64,000 bases of DNA from Pseudomonas farsensis (GCF_014268805.2 NZ_JABWRF020000002.1:434001-498000); one strand, 5' to 3'. Positions 36,519 to 47,367 are shown, numbered from the stretch's first letter. Numbers and translations are program-made. The notes: generated by a model from the letters alone, not told the origin.

Positions 36519-37658
36519 TCAGACCGGCGCCGGCTCGAAGGCATCCTTGCGCCGGGTCAGCAGCACCAGCCCGGCAGCGCCCGCTGCCATCAACCACAGC
36601 AGCGCATGCCCGCTGACCCATTGGCTGCCAGCCCCGGCCAGCAACGGCCCCAGCAGGCAGCCAATACCCCACAACTGCGCCACATGGGCATTGGCGCGCA
36701 CCAGCGCATCATCGCGGTAGCGTTCGCCAATCAACACCAGCGACAGGGTAAACAGCCCGCCCGCACTGGCGCCGAACAGCACCCACAACGGCCAGATCAA
36801 CGGTGTGTGCAACAGCAGCGGAATCGCCAGGCTGGACACCATCAGCAACAGTGCACAGCCGCTGAACAGCGTGCGCCGGGACATCCGGTCAGCCAGCGCG
36901 CCAATCGGCAACTGCAACACCGCATCCCCCACCACCACCGTCCCCACCATGAACAGCGCCACCTCGGCGGTAAAACCCTGCTGCAGGCAATACACCGGCA
37001 GCAAGGTCAGAATCATCGCCTCGAATGCGGCAAACAGCGCGATGGCCCAGGCGATCACCGGCAAGCGCCGACAGAAGCCCAGCAAGTCGCCAAAGGTCAC
37101 GTTGCAGGCCTCGGTGCTGGGCGCCCCGCCGCGCCCCAGCAGGACCAACGGCGCCAGCAACAGCAAACCGGTGGCGGCCCAGAAGCCAAAGTCATCGTCC
37201 GAGCCGAGAAAGCCCAGCACCAGCGGCCCGGCCAGTTGGCTGAGTGCATAGCTGCTGCCATACAGCGCCACCAGCCGCCCGCGCCAATGCTCGACCACCA
37301 ACTGGTTGATCCAGCTTTCGCCAAGGATGAACACCACGGTCAGCGACATGCCGATCATCAGCCGCAGCAGCAACCACAGCGCATAGCTGGGCAACAGCGC
37401 CACGAGGCCAATCGACAGCGCCCCGCCCCACAGGCACAGGCGCATTGCCGTGGGCACGCCCACCCAGCCGGCCAGGCGGCTGGCCAGGCTGGCGCCGATC
37501 AGTACGCCAATGGCGGGCATCGCCGCCATGACGCCGATGGCGAAGCTGCCGTAACCCCAGCTTTCGAGGCGCAGGGACACCAGCGGCATGCTCACGCCCA
37601 AGGCAAGCCCGACGCTGAGCACGGATGCCAGCACGGCGAAGTAGGTGCCCCAACGCAT
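36519..37658 (-). CDS. MFS transporter
   Basis: 379 residues from ATG 37658 (GGAGG upstream). Twelve transmembrane segments; a YcaD/YfkF-like small MFS carrier (VSMPLVSLRLESWGYGSFAIGVMAA, FILGESWINQLV). It is 83 nt downstream of the pauC aldehyde dehydrogenase on the same strand, so may be a polyamine-linked exporter or importer. Substrate cannot be told. Confidence 0.82.
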   Translation of the reverse strand: MRWGTYFAVLASVLSVGLALGVSMPLVSLRLESWGYGSFAIGVMAAMPAIGVLIGASLASRLAGWVGVPTAMRLCLWGGALSIGLVALLPSYALWLLLRLMIGMSLTVVFILGESWINQLVVEHWRGRLVALYGSSYALSQLAGPLVLGFLGSDDDFGFWAATGLLLLAPLVLLGRGGAPSTEACNVTFGDLLGFCRRLPVIAWAIALFAAFEAMILTLLPVYCLQQGFTAEVALFMVGTVVVGDAVLQLPIGALADRMSRRTLFSGCALLLMVSSLAIPLLLHTPLIWPLWVLFGASAGGLFTLSLVLIGERYRDDALVRANAHVAQLWGIGCLLGPLLAGAGSQWVSGHALLWLMAAGAAGLVLLTRRKDAFEPAPV

Positions 37659-37741
37659 GGCGGCCTCCGGGGCGCAAACAGTGGGTATGAAGCATCGCGG
37701 TGGCTCGGAATGCCGAACCACCGCGAAAAGGCGCTAGTGGA

Positions 37742-39235
37742 TTACAGCTTGATCCAGGTCGCCTTCAGCTCGGTGTATTTTTCCAGCGCGTGCAGCGACT
37801 TGTCACGGCCATTGCCCGACTGCTTGAAACCACCGAACGGCGCGGTCATGTCGCCGCCGTCGTACTGGTTGACCCAGACGCTGCCAGCGCGCACCGCGCG
37901 TGCCGTCTTGTGGGCCTTGGAGATGTCTGCGGTCCAGATACCCGCCGCCAGGCCATACGGCGTGTCGTTGGCAATTGCCACGGCTTCTTCGGCGCTGTCG
38001 AAGGTGATGACCGACAGCACCGGGCCGAAGATCTCTTCCTGGGCGATTTTCATGGCGTTGGTCACGCCATCGAAGATGGTGGGCTCGACATAGGTGCCGC
38101 CCGTTTCTTCAAGGATGCGCTTGCCGCCAGCCAGCAGCTTGGCGCCGTCCTGGTGGCCGGCATCGATGTACGACAGCACGGTGTTCATCTGCTGGGTGTC
38201 CACCAGAGCCCCCACGGTGGTGGCTGGGTCCAGCGGGTTGCCTGGTTTCCAGGCCTTCAGCGCCTCGACCACCATCGGCAGGAACTTGTCCTTGATCGAA
38301 CGCTCGACCAGCAGGCGCGAGCCTGCGGTGCAGACTTCGCCCTGGTTGAAGGCGATGGCGCTGGCGGCAGCTTCGGCTGCGGCTTGCAGGTCTGGGGCAT
38401 CGGCGAAGACGATGTTCGGGCTCTTGCCGCCGGCTTCGAGCCAGACGCGCTTCATGTTCGACTCACCGGCGTAGATCATCAGTTGCTTGGCGATCTTGGT
38501 GGAGCCGGTGAACACCAGGGTATCGACGTCCATGTGCAGGGCCAGCGCCTTGCCCACGGTGTGGCCATGGCCTGGCAGCACGTTGAGCACGCCTTTCGGC
38601 AGGCCGGCTTCGATGGCCAGCTGAGCGATGCGGATGGCGGTCAGTGGCGACTTTTCCGACGGCTTGAGTACGATGGAGTTACCGGTCGCCAGGGCCGGGC
38701 CGAGCTTCCAGCTAGCCATCAGCAGCGGGAAGTTCCATGGCACGATGGCTGCAACCACACCCACTGGCTCGCGGGTCACCAGGCCAAGCTGGTCGTGCGG
38801 CGTGGGGGCCACTTCGTCGTAGACTTTGTCGATGGCCTCGGCGGTCCAGTGAATGGCATTGGCAGCGCCAGGCACGTCGATGGACGAGGAGTCACCGATG
38901 GGCTTGCCCATGTCGAGGGTTTCCAGCAGGGCCAGCTCTTCAACGTGCTGGCGCAGCAGGCCTGCGAAGCGGATCAGGGTTGCCTTGCGCTTGGCCGGTG
39001 CCAGGCGCGACCAGACACCGGATTCGAACACTTCACGGGCGTTCTCGACGGCGCGGTTGGCGTCGGCCAGGTCACAGCTGGCAACCTTGGCCAGGAAGCG
39101 TCCGTCCACCGGGCTCAGGCAGTCGAAGGTTTCACCGGATACGGCATCGGTGTATTCGCCGTTGATGAACGCGCGGCCGTCGATCTTCAGTTGCTGGGCA
39201 CGCTGTTCCCAGTCCGCACGAGTCAGGGTGGTCAT
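37742..39235 (-). CDS. pauC: Aldehyde dehydrogenase PauC (KauB)
   Basis: 497 residues (AGGAG before ATG). NAD(P)-dependent aldehyde dehydrogenase: PWNFPLLMASWKLGPALATGNS cofactor segment, general-base Glu in LEAGGKSPNIV and catalytic Cys in GEVCTAGS. In P. aeruginosa the equivalent gene, near rpmG, oxidises the aldehydes produced by PauB oxidases and guanidinobutyraldehyde. Position next to pauR, the PauB-like gene and rpmG/rpmB supports this identity. Confidence 0.87.
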   Translation of the reverse strand: MTTLTRADWEQRAQQLKIDGRAFINGEYTDAVSGETFDCLSPVDGRFLAKVASCDLADANRAVENAREVFESGVWSRLAPAKRKATLIRFAGLLRQHVEELALLETLDMGKPIGDSSSIDVPGAANAIHWTAEAIDKVYDEVAPTPHDQLGLVTREPVGVVAAIVPWNFPLLMASWKLGPALATGNSIVLKPSEKSPLTAIRIAQLAIEAGLPKGVLNVLPGHGHTVGKALALHMDVDTLVFTGSTKIAKQLMIYAGESNMKRVWLEAGGKSPNIVFADAPDLQAAAEAAASAIAFNQGEVCTAGSRLLVERSIKDKFLPMVVEALKAWKPGNPLDPATTVGALVDTQQMNTVLSYIDAGHQDGAKLLAGGKRILEETGGTYVEPTIFDGVTNAMKIAQEEIFGPVLSVITFDSAEEAVAIANDTPYGLAAGIWTADISKAHKTARAVRAGSVWVNQYDGGDMTAPFGGFKQSGNGRDKSLHALEKYTELKATWIKL

Positions 39236-39366
39236 AGGAAACTCCTCTCTTGTTTAGGTGCAGCGCCGCACTGAGGACTCACGGGCGCTGTCAGAAATTC
39301 TGGCCGGGCGACGACGCGCACGGGCAAACGCCACCCTAAACCAGGCCAGCCAAACTATCAATATAT

Positions 39367-39395
39367 TTGACACAAAAGGCCTAAAAGCCTACTGA
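39367..39395 (+). promoter_or_regulatory. Promoter of the cupin gene
   Basis: TTGACA (39367-39372), 17-base spacer, TACTGA (39390-39395), 35 nt before the cupin ATG. The -35 is perfect, the -10 weak. Confidence 0.55.
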
Positions 39396-39430
39396 TGTGC
39401 ATTTTATTAAACAACAACAGGGTATCTACC

Positions 39431-39790
39431 ATGAGTATCGCCAGCATCGTCGACTTCGCCCAGGTGCTCACCGAAGCAGAACGCTACCGCCCGGCAGCCG
39501 AGAAAATCATCAAGGGCGAGCCGGACCAGGCGGTCTACAACCATTACTCAAGCCCATGCGGGCAGTTTGCCGCGGGTGTGTGGGAAGGCGAGCAGGGCCA
39601 GTGGACAGTGAACTACACCGAGCATGAATACTGCGAGATCGTCCAGGGCGTGTCGGTGCTGCGCGACGAGCAAGGCAATGCCAAGACCCTGCGCGCCGGC
39701 GACCGCTTCGTGATCCCCGCAGGCTTCAAGGGCACCTGGGAAGTGCTGGAGCCGTGCCGCAAGATCTACGTGATGTTCGAGCAGAAATAA
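39431..39790 (+). CDS. Cupin-domain protein (DUF861-like)
   Basis: 119 residues from ATG 39431. Single cupin barrel of the DUF861/EutQ-like family (GVWEGEQGQWTVNYTEHEYCEIVQG, LRAGDRFVIPAGFKGTWEV, RKIYVMFEQ). Metal residues are not strictly conserved. The gene is divergent from pauC, as its P. aeruginosa counterpart appears to be, so it may be regulated with the polyamine genes. Confidence 0.82.
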   Translation: MSIASIVDFAQVLTEAERYRPAAEKIIKGEPDQAVYNHYSSPCGQFAAGVWEGEQGQWTVNYTEHEYCEIVQGVSVLRDEQGNAKTLRAGDRFVIPAGFKGTWEVLEPCRKIYVMFEQK

Positions 39791-39816
39791 CCCGCGTGGG
39801 CTTGCTGCAGGCATAA

Positions 39817-39848
39817 AAAAACCCGCCACCTTTCGGGAGCGGGTTTTT
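39817..39848. terminator. Bidirectional terminator cupin/rpmG
   Basis: AAAAACCCGC (39817-39826) pairs with GCGGGTTTTT (39839-39848), giving a U tract for both directions. Confidence 0.85.
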
Positions 39849-39864
39849 CAAGGTTGCCGATCAA

Positions 39865-40020
39865 TTACTTGATCTTGGCTTCCTTGTACACCACGTGCTT
39901 GCGAACAACGGGATCGTACTTCTTGATCTCGATTTTGTCCGGGGTGGTGCGCTTGTTCTTGTCGGTGGTGTAGAAGTGGCCGGTACCGGCACTCGAAACC
40001 AGACGGATCAATTCACGCAT
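39865..40020 (-). CDS. rpmG: 50S ribosomal protein L33
   Basis: 51 residues: [20 protein letters not shown] then [20 protein letters not shown] and the KEAKIK end. This is L33 without the zinc-binding cysteines (the zinc-independent form). It follows rpmB by 11 nt on the same strand, the universal rpmB-rpmG pair. Confidence 0.96.
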   Translation of the reverse strand: MRELIRLVSSAGTGHFYTTDKNKRTTPDKIEIKKYDPVVRKHVVYKEAKIK

Positions 40021-40031
40021 GATGTTCTCCC

Positions 40032-40268
40032 TTAGACCTTGGCGCCAGCTTTACGGATGTCAACCAGAACGGCATCGATGCCGCGCTTGTCGATGATACG
40101 CATGCCTTTGGCGGAAACGCGCAGACGCACGAAACGCTTCTCGGATTCAACCCAGAAACGGTGGTGCTGCAGGTTTGGCAGGAAACGACGACGGGTTTTG
40201 TTGTTTGCGTGGGAAATGTTGTTCCCGGTTACTGGACCCTTACCAGTAACTTGACAGACTCTCGACAT
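40032..40268 (-). CDS. rpmB: 50S ribosomal protein L28
   Basis: 78 residues, [20 protein letters not shown] onwards with [20 protein letters not shown]. Standard bacterial L28 length. First gene of the rpmB-rpmG operon; preceded by a roughly 140-nt structured leader. Confidence 0.97.
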   Translation of the reverse strand: MSRVCQVTGKGPVTGNNISHANNKTRRRFLPNLQHHRFWVESEKRFVRLRVSAKGMRIIDKRGIDAVLVDIRKAGAKV

Positions 40269-40288
40269 GACTCAGCCCTCTAAAACCA

Positions 40289-40312
40289 CATGCCCAACCC
40301 GGCATGGGTTGG
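40289..40312 (-). promoter_or_regulatory. Mutually exclusive hairpins in the rpmB leader
   Basis: CATGCC (40289-40294) can pair with GGCATG (40301-40306), or CCAACCC (40294-40300) can pair with GGGTTGG (40306-40312). The two stems overlap, so they cannot form together. A further GGCGCC self-complementary pair lies at 40334-40346. Confidence 0.45.
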
Positions 40313-40415
40313 CCGCTTAATCTCTCAGTCTTTGGCGCCAGGCGCCGTGATTCTGGAGGTCTTACCGACCGGATTCGCTGATGCGACAGGCCGAGCCCCT
40401 AGAAAAGAGCGCTGC

Positions 40416-40444
40416 TTTATACCAGAAAGACTTAGCCACAACAA
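40416..40444 (-). promoter_or_regulatory. rpmB promoter
   Basis: On the minus strand: TTGTTG (40444-40439), 17-base spacer, TATAAA (40421-40416). The remaining bases of the 363-base gap up to 40631 hold no gene I can see. Confidence 0.65.
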
Positions 40445-40631
40445 CAGAATATGAGTGTTCTGTAGTCGCAGAGTGCGCCGGGGCAGCATAACGACTGGGG
40501 CGCCGGGCTGTCGACCGCCCGTCGCCGAATTAATGCGGATGGGTGTGGTCATTTGCTCCAGCCCGCACTAGGGTAGGAACTTTCCCAGACTGCACCGGCA
40601 GATGGTGCCATTTGATAGCCAAGGAGCCACC

Positions 40632-42221
40632 ATGCGTGCTGCCGCCCTTTCTCTACTTTTCACCGCCTTCTGCGCGGCGGGCATGGCCCAGGCCGCCCCG
40701 CTGGCGGTGTGCACCGAAGCCAGCCCGGAAGGCTTCGATGTGGTCCAGTACAACTCGCTGACCACCACCAATGCCTCGGCCGATGTGCTGATGAACCGCC
40801 TGGTCGAGTTCGACGCCGCAGCCGGCAAGGTGGTGCCAAGCCTTGCGGAGCGCTGGAGCGTGTCGCCAGATGGGCTGATCTACGACTTCCAGCTGCGAAA
40901 AGACGTTAAATTCCACACCACGACGTATTTCAAACCGAGCCGTGAACTCAGCGCAGACGACGTGCTGTTCAGCTTCCAGCGCATGCTTTACCCGGCGCAT
41001 GCCTGGCACAAGACCGCACCGGGCGGTTACCCCCATGCGCAGTCGCTGCAACTGGGCAGCCTGATCAAGTCGATCGACGCACCCGATGCCAACTCGGTGC
41101 GTTTCACCTTGACCCACCCGGATGCCACCTTCCTGGCGACCCTGAGCATGGGCTTTGCCTCGATCTACTCGGCTGAATACGCCGACAAGCTGCTCAAGGC
41201 CGGCACCCCGGAAAAACTCAACACCCAGCCCATCGGCACCGGCCCGTTCGTGTTCCAGCGCTTCCAGAAGGACGCCGTGGTGCGCTACCGCGCCAACCCC
41301 GACTACTTCGCCGGCAAGCCGTCGGTCGACCCGTTGATCTTCGCCATCACCACCGACGCCAACGTGCGCCTGCAAAAACTCAAGCGCAACGAATGCCAGG
41401 TCGCCCTCTCGCCCAAGCCACTGGATGTGGCCGAAGCCAGCAAGAACGCTGATTTGAAGGTGGCCAGCACGCCAGCCTTCATGACCGCGTTCGTGGCCAT
41501 CAACAGCCAGCATCCGCCGCTGGACAAGCCTGAAGTGCGCCAGGCGATCAACCTGGCCTTCGACAAGGCCGCCTACCTCAAGGCTGTGTTCGAAGGCACA
41601 GCAACCGCCGCCAACGGCCCGTATCCGCCCAACACCTGGAGCTACGCCAAGGACCTGCCGGGCTACGCCATGGACCAGGACAAAGCCCGCGCGCTGCTGG
41701 CCAAGGCTGGCCTTGCCGACGGTTTCAGCACCACCATCTGGACCCGCCCCTCGGGCAGCCTGCTCAACCCCAACCCAAGCCTGGGCGCGCAGATGCTGCA
41801 GGCCGACCTGGGCAAGGTCGGCATCAAGGCCGAGGTGCGTACCATCGAGTGGGGCGAGCTGATCCGCCGCGCCAAGGCGGGCGAGCATGACCTGCTGTTC
41901 ATGGGTTGGGCCGGCGACAACGGCGACCCGGACAATTTCCTCAGCCCGCAGTTTTCATGCGCGGCGGTGACCTCCGGGACCAACTTCGCGCGCTTTTGCG
42001 ACAACCGCCTGGACCAGTTGATCAATGCTGGGCGCACCACCAACGACCAGAGCGTGCGCAGCCGCCTGTACCAACAGGCGCAGACGCTGATCCAGCAGCA
42101 GGCGCTGTGGGTACCGTTGGCGCACCCAACCGCCGCGACCTTGCTGCGCCAGGATGTACAAGGGTTCCAGAGCAGCCCGTTCGGGCGGCTGGAGTTCAGC
42201 AAGGTGACAGTCGGGCGTTGA
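40632..42221 (+). CDS. Peptide-binding protein of an ABC transporter (DppA/SBP_bac_5)
   Basis: 529 residues from ATG 40632 (AAGGAG upstream). Signal peptide (AALSLLFTAFCAAGMAQA) then family 5 solute-binding protein (VPSLAERWSVSPDGLIYDFQLRKDVKFH, QPIGTGPFVFQRF, FLSPQFSC). Binds di- or oligopeptides in the periplasm and delivers them to an ABC permease. No permease or ATPase gene is near, so it must work with a transporter encoded elsewhere. Confidence 0.9.
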   Translation: MRAAALSLLFTAFCAAGMAQAAPLAVCTEASPEGFDVVQYNSLTTTNASADVLMNRLVEFDAAAGKVVPSLAERWSVSPDGLIYDFQLRKDVKFHTTTYFKPSRELSADDVLFSFQRMLYPAHAWHKTAPGGYPHAQSLQLGSLIKSIDAPDANSVRFTLTHPDATFLATLSMGFASIYSAEYADKLLKAGTPEKLNTQPIGTGPFVFQRFQKDAVVRYRANPDYFAGKPSVDPLIFAITTDANVRLQKLKRNECQVALSPKPLDVAEASKNADLKVASTPAFMTAFVAINSQHPPLDKPEVRQAINLAFDKAAYLKAVFEGTATAANGPYPPNTWSYAKDLPGYAMDQDKARALLAKAGLADGFSTTIWTRPSGSLLNPNPSLGAQMLQADLGKVGIKAEVRTIEWGELIRRAKAGEHDLLFMGWAGDNGDPDNFLSPQFSCAAVTSGTNFARFCDNRLDQLINAGRTTNDQSVRSRLYQQAQTLIQQQALWVPLAHPTAATLLRQDVQGFQSSPFGRLEFSKVTVGR

Positions 42222-42230
42222 TCGGCATTC

Positions 42231-42251
42231 CGAGCAAGCCCGCTCCCACAG
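42231..42251 (-). repeat. REP arm (family C)
   Basis: CGAGCAAGCCCGCTCCCACAG, a half-unit just after the peptide-binding gene stop and before the family A pair. Confidence 0.6.
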
Positions 42252-42296
42252 AGTGTGGCTTACCGCTACATCGATAATGCCGTGTCACGCGGTCAA

Positions 42297-42409
42297 TGTA
42301 GGAGCGGCCTTGTGTCGCGATGGGCTGCAAAGCAGCCCCGGCGATTCTGCATGGTGCTCGGATCTTGGGGCTGCTTTGCAGCCCATCGCGACACAAGGCC
42401 GCTCCTACA
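42297..42409. repeat. REP inverted pair (family A), 43-base arms
   Basis: TGTAGGAGCGGCCTTGTGTC... (42297-42339) and its exact complement (42367-42409), 43 bases each with a 27-base spacer. Longest perfect inverted repeat in the window, between the convergent peptide-binding protein and radC genes. Confidence 0.93.
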
Positions 42410-42432
42410 CCAAACAGCGGTCGCTAGTGCCC

Positions 42433-43113
42433 CTACCCCGCCAACCAGCCATGCTCGACCATCGACAGCGGCTCGCCATCACCGACGATGACATGGTCCA
42501 TCACCCGGACATCGATCAGCGCCAGCGAGCGCTTGAGCATCAGCGTCAAGTGCACGTCATCCTGGCTCGGCTCGCAGTGCCCGGATGGATGGTTGTGGCA
42601 GAGGATCAGTGCTGCAGCATTGTGCAGCAGCGCCCGGCGCACCACCTCGCGCGGGTAGATACTCGCCCGGTCGATGGTGCCGCGAAACAGAATCTCGAAC
42701 GCCAATGGCCGGTGCTTGGTGTCCAGAAACAGGCAACCGAACACCTCGCTGGGCTCATGGCGCAACATCGCCTTCAGGTAGCGCCGCACCGCCTGCGGGC
42801 TGTCCATGGCCGATTCACGCTCGATCGACATCGCCAGGTTGCGCCGGCCGATCTCCAGCAATGCCTGCAACTGGCCATAGCGCACCGGCCCCAGCCCCAG
42901 CTCGCCGACAAAGCTCTCCCGGCTGGCCTCAAGCAGCTGGCGCAGGCCGCCGAACTTCACCAGCAGCCCACGCGCCAGCTCCAGCACATTGCGCCCCTTC
43001 ACACCGGAGCCCAGAAACACCGCCAGCAACTCGGCATCCGAAAGGCTGCCCGCACCGCGCTGCAGCAACTTCTCCCTCGGCCGCTCTTCAGCCGGCCATT
43101 CCCTGATGCTCAT
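42433..43113 (-). CDS. radC: RadC family protein
   Basis: 226 residues. N-terminal helix-hairpin-helix ([19 protein letters not shown]) and C-terminal JAMM/MPN+ domain with metal motif [14 protein letters not shown]. Chromosomal single-copy RadC divergent from coaBC, as in E. coli and pseudomonads. Despite the name, its DNA repair role is disputed; a metal-dependent nuclease- or protease-like activity is inferred from the fold. Confidence 0.94.
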   Translation of the reverse strand: MSIREWPAEERPREKLLQRGAGSLSDAELLAVFLGSGVKGRNVLELARGLLVKFGGLRQLLEASRESFVGELGLGPVRYGQLQALLEIGRRNLAMSIERESAMDSPQAVRRYLKAMLRHEPSEVFGCLFLDTKHRPLAFEILFRGTIDRASIYPREVVRRALLHNAAALILCHNHPSGHCEPSQDDVHLTLMLKRSLALIDVRVMDHVIVGDGEPLSMVEHGWLAG

Positions 43114-43238
43114 CGACGCTCCTTGCGTGGTACTGCGGCGAATTTGACCGCTGTGTTAATCTAGTTCGCTTCGAAAATGCGACGATCTGCCGCAGGCAGT
43201 AACGTCGCCGCCCGCTTTCACTGGATAAAGGCAAGCCT

Positions 43239-44450
43239 ATGCAGCGGCTGTATCGCAAGCGCATCGTTCTCGGCGTGGGTGGCGGCATTGCCGCCTACAA
43301 GAGCGCCGAGCTGATTCGCCGACTCCTCGAACACGGCGCCCAGGTGCGTGTGGTCATGACCCGCGGTGGTGCCGAGTTCATCACCCCGCTCACGCTGCAG
43401 GCGTTGTCCGGGCACCCGGTGCACATGGACCTGCTCGACCCTGCCGCAGAAGCCGCCATGGGCCATATCGAGCTGGCCAAATGGGCCGACCTGGTGCTCA
43501 TCGCCCCGGCCACCGCGGACCTGATGGCACGCATGGCGCAAGGCATTGCCAACGACTTGCTGACCACCCTGGTGCTGGCCACCGACGCCACCGTTGCCGT
43601 CGCCCCGGCCATGAACCAGGCCATGTGGCGCGACCCCGCCACCCAAGCCAACCTCGAGCTGCTCAAGAGCCGCGGCATTCAGGTGTTCGGCCCGGCCTCG
43701 GGCAGCCAGGCCTGTGGCGACGTCGGCCTTGGGCGCATGCTCGAAGCCACCGACCTGGCGTGGTGCGCCGCCGAGAGCTTCAAGCGCGAGGCATTGACCG
43801 GCAAGCACGTGCTGATTACCGCCGGGCCGACCCAGGAAAACATCGACCCGGTGCGCTACATCACCAACCATAGCTCAGGGAAGATGGGCTTCGCCCTGGC
43901 CGAGGCGGCCGCTGAAGCCGGGGCTCGGGTCACCCTGGTAACGGGCCCCGTGCACCTGCCGACACCCGACCGGGTCAGCCGCATCGACGTGGTGAGCGCG
44001 CGGGACATGCTCGCGGCATGCGAAGCAGCCATGCCGTGCGACCTGTTCATCGCCTCGGCTGCGGTTGCGGACTACCGCCCGGAAGTCGTCGCCACACAGA
44101 AGCTGAAGAAAGATCCCACCACAGGCGACGGCATGCTGCTGCAGATGGTGCGCAATCCCGATATCCTTGCGACCATTGCCGGCCGGGCTGATCGCCCGTT
44201 CAGCGTCGGCTTCGCCGCCGAAACCGAACACCTGCTCGACTACGCCACGCGCAAGCTCAAGGACAAGAACCTCGACCTGATCGTCGCCAATGATGTGGCC
44301 AACCCCAGCATCGGCTTCAACAGCGAGGAAAACGCCCTGACCGTGATCGACCGCCAGCAACACCAAACCCTCTTCGCGCAGACCAGCAAGGGCAAGATCG
44401 CCCGCCAACTGGTTGCTTTCATCGCCGAACGACTCAATCAGGTTCAATAA
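43239..44450 (+). CDS. coaBC: Bifunctional phosphopantothenoylcysteine decarboxylase/synthetase CoaBC
   Basis: 403 residues. N-terminal flavin-dependent CoaC decarboxylase ([16 protein letters not shown], catalytic-site [30 protein letters not shown]) and C-terminal CoaB synthetase ([40 protein letters not shown]). Catalyses two steps of coenzyme A synthesis. Followed after 5 nt by dut. Confidence 0.97.
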   Translation: MQRLYRKRIVLGVGGGIAAYKSAELIRRLLEHGAQVRVVMTRGGAEFITPLTLQALSGHPVHMDLLDPAAEAAMGHIELAKWADLVLIAPATADLMARMAQGIANDLLTTLVLATDATVAVAPAMNQAMWRDPATQANLELLKSRGIQVFGPASGSQACGDVGLGRMLEATDLAWCAAESFKREALTGKHVLITAGPTQENIDPVRYITNHSSGKMGFALAEAAAEAGARVTLVTGPVHLPTPDRVSRIDVVSARDMLAACEAAMPCDLFIASAAVADYRPEVVATQKLKKDPTTGDGMLLQMVRNPDILATIAGRADRPFSVGFAAETEHLLDYATRKLKDKNLDLIVANDVANPSIGFNSEENALTVIDRQQHQTLFAQTSKGKIARQLVAFIAERLNQVQ

Positions 44451-44455
44451 GTTAC

Positions 44456-44911
44456 ATGCACGCTCTTCAAGCCAAGATCCTCGACCCACGCCTGGGCAAC
44501 GAATTCCCCCTGCCGCAGTACGCCACCCCCGGTTCCGCCGGCCTGGACCTGCGCGCCCTGCTGAAACAGGACACCGTCCTGGAGCCCGGCCAGACCTTGC
44601 TGATCCCCACTGGGCTGTCGGTGTACATCGGCGACCCTGGCCTTGCCGCAATGATCCTGCCGCGCTCGGGCCTGGGCCACAAACACGGCATCGTGCTCGG
44701 CAACCTGGTGGGCCTGATCGACTCGGACTACCAGGGCGAGCTGATGGTGTCGTGCTGGAACCGTGGCAACACGCCGTTCACCATCACCGTTGGCGAGCGT
44801 ATTGCGCAGCTGATTCTGGTGCCGGTGGTGCAGGCGCATTTCGACATCGTCGAGCAGTTTGACGAGACCCAGCGCGGCGCTGGCGGCTTCGGTCATTCCG
44901 GCACCCGCTGA
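44456..44911 (+). CDS. dut: dUTPase
   Basis: 151 residues; all five motifs of trimeric dUTPases: AGLDLRA (1), [10 protein letters not shown] (2), [15 protein letters not shown] (3), ERIAQLI (4) and [10 protein letters not shown] (5). Removes dUTP and provides dUMP for thymidylate. Sits between coaBC and algC. Confidence 0.97.
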   Translation: MHALQAKILDPRLGNEFPLPQYATPGSAGLDLRALLKQDTVLEPGQTLLIPTGLSVYIGDPGLAAMILPRSGLGHKHGIVLGNLVGLIDSDYQGELMVSCWNRGNTPFTITVGERIAQLILVPVVQAHFDIVEQFDETQRGAGGFGHSGTR

Positions 44912-45022
44912 GCCGGATCGCGACCGTTCGGGCCATGGCTGGCGAACTCTCGGGGCATTCCACCGTCCAAGCGTTCTGTTTGCGCCAGCCCAGAAGCCTT
45001 TGAATACTTGGAGTCCCCACAG

Positions 45023-46420
45023 ATGAACGACATGGCCCAACTGGTCCCCGCACTGCCCGACAGCATCTTCCGCGCCTATGACATTCGCGGCGTGGTCGGC
45101 AAGACCCTGCATGCCGAAACCGCCTACTGGATCGGCCGCGCCATCGGCGCCCAGAGCCTGGCCCAAGGCGAGCCGCAGGTCTCGGTCGGCCGCGACGGCC
45201 GCCTGTCCGGCCCGATGCTGGTCGAGCAACTGATCAAAGGCCTGGCCGACGCCGGCTGCCACGTCAGCGACGTCGGCCTGGTGCCAACCCCTGCGCTGTA
45301 CTACGCCGCCAACGTGCTGGCTGGCAAATCCGGGGTGATGCTCACCGGTAGCCACAACCCGTCGGACTACAACGGCTTCAAGATCGTCATCGCCGGCGAC
45401 ACCCTGGCCAACGAACAGATCCAGGCCCTGCTGACCCGCCTGAAAACCAACGACCTCAGCCGTGGCGAAGGCCGCGTCGAAAAAGTCGAGATTCTGCAGC
45501 GCTACTACGAGCAGATCACCGCCGACGTGAAGCTGGCCAAGCGCCTTAAAGTGGTCGTGGACTGCGGCAACGGCGCGGCTGGCGTGATCGCGCCGCAACT
45601 GATCGAAGCGCTGGGCTGCGAGGTGATCCCGCTGTTCTGCGAGGTGGATGGCAACTTCCCCAACCACCACCCCGACCCGGGCAAGCCGGAAAACCTGGTG
45701 GACCTGATCGCCAAGGTCAAGCAAACCGGCGCCGACCTGGGCCTGGCCTTCGACGGCGACGGCGACCGCGTCGGCGTTGTGACCAACACCGGCAACATCG
45801 TCTACCCAGACCGCCTGCTGATGCTGTTTGCCCAGGACGTGCTGTCGCGCAACCCGGGCGCCGAGATCATCTTCGACGTCAAATGCACCCGCCGCCTGAC
45901 CCCGCTGATCGAACAGCACGGTGGCCGCGCGCTAATGTGGAAGACCGGTCACTCGTTGATCAAGAAGAAGATGAAACAGACCGGTTCGCTGCTCGCAGGC
46001 GAGATGAGCGGTCACATCTTCATCAAGGAACGCTGGTACGGTTTCGACGACGGTATCTACAGCGCCGCGCGCCTGCTGGAGATCCTCAGCAAGGCCGGCC
46101 AGGATGCCGAGAGCCTGTTCGCCGCGTTCCCGAATGATATTTCCACGCCGGAAATCAACATTGATGTGACCGACGAGGGTAAATTCAGCATCATTGATGC
46201 ACTGCAACGCGACGCCGATTGGGGCCAAGCCAACCTGACCACCATCGACGGTGTGCGGGTCGACTACCCGCACGGCTGGGGCCTGGTTCGCGCCTCCAAC
46301 ACCACGCCGGTGCTGGTGCTGCGCTTCGAAGCCGACAGCGATGCCGAGCTCGACCGTATCAAGGCTGTATTCCGCACGCAGTTGCTGCGCGTCCAACCGG
46401 GCCTGCAACTGCCGTTCTGA
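45023..46420 (+). CDS. algC: Phosphomannomutase/phosphoglucomutase AlgC
   Basis: 465 residues from ATG 45023 (TTGGAG upstream), close to the 463 residues of P. aeruginosa AlgC. Phosphoserine loop TGSHNPSDYNG, metal loop DGDGDRVG, sugar-binding GEMSGHIF and phosphate-binding RASNTTPVLVLRFE. Makes mannose-1-P and glucose-1-P for alginate, LPS and other polysaccharides. Position between dut and argB matches P. aeruginosa. Confidence 0.96.
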   Translation: MNDMAQLVPALPDSIFRAYDIRGVVGKTLHAETAYWIGRAIGAQSLAQGEPQVSVGRDGRLSGPMLVEQLIKGLADAGCHVSDVGLVPTPALYYAANVLAGKSGVMLTGSHNPSDYNGFKIVIAGDTLANEQIQALLTRLKTNDLSRGEGRVEKVEILQRYYEQITADVKLAKRLKVVVDCGNGAAGVIAPQLIEALGCEVIPLFCEVDGNFPNHHPDPGKPENLVDLIAKVKQTGADLGLAFDGDGDRVGVVTNTGNIVYPDRLLMLFAQDVLSRNPGAEIIFDVKCTRRLTPLIEQHGGRALMWKTGHSLIKKKMKQTGSLLAGEMSGHIFIKERWYGFDDGIYSAARLLEILSKAGQDAESLFAAFPNDISTPEINIDVTDEGKFSIIDALQRDADWGQANLTTIDGVRVDYPHGWGLVRASNTTPVLVLRFEADSDAELDRIKAVFRTQLLRVQPGLQLPF

Positions 46421-46423
46421 TGA

Positions 46424-47356
<933 letters not shown>

Positions 47357-47367
47357 TTCATCTGTAA

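Noticed and set aside
42433..43113. Plasmid- or phage-type RadC
   Set aside because: Full-length chromosomal RadC in the conserved position divergent from coaBC.
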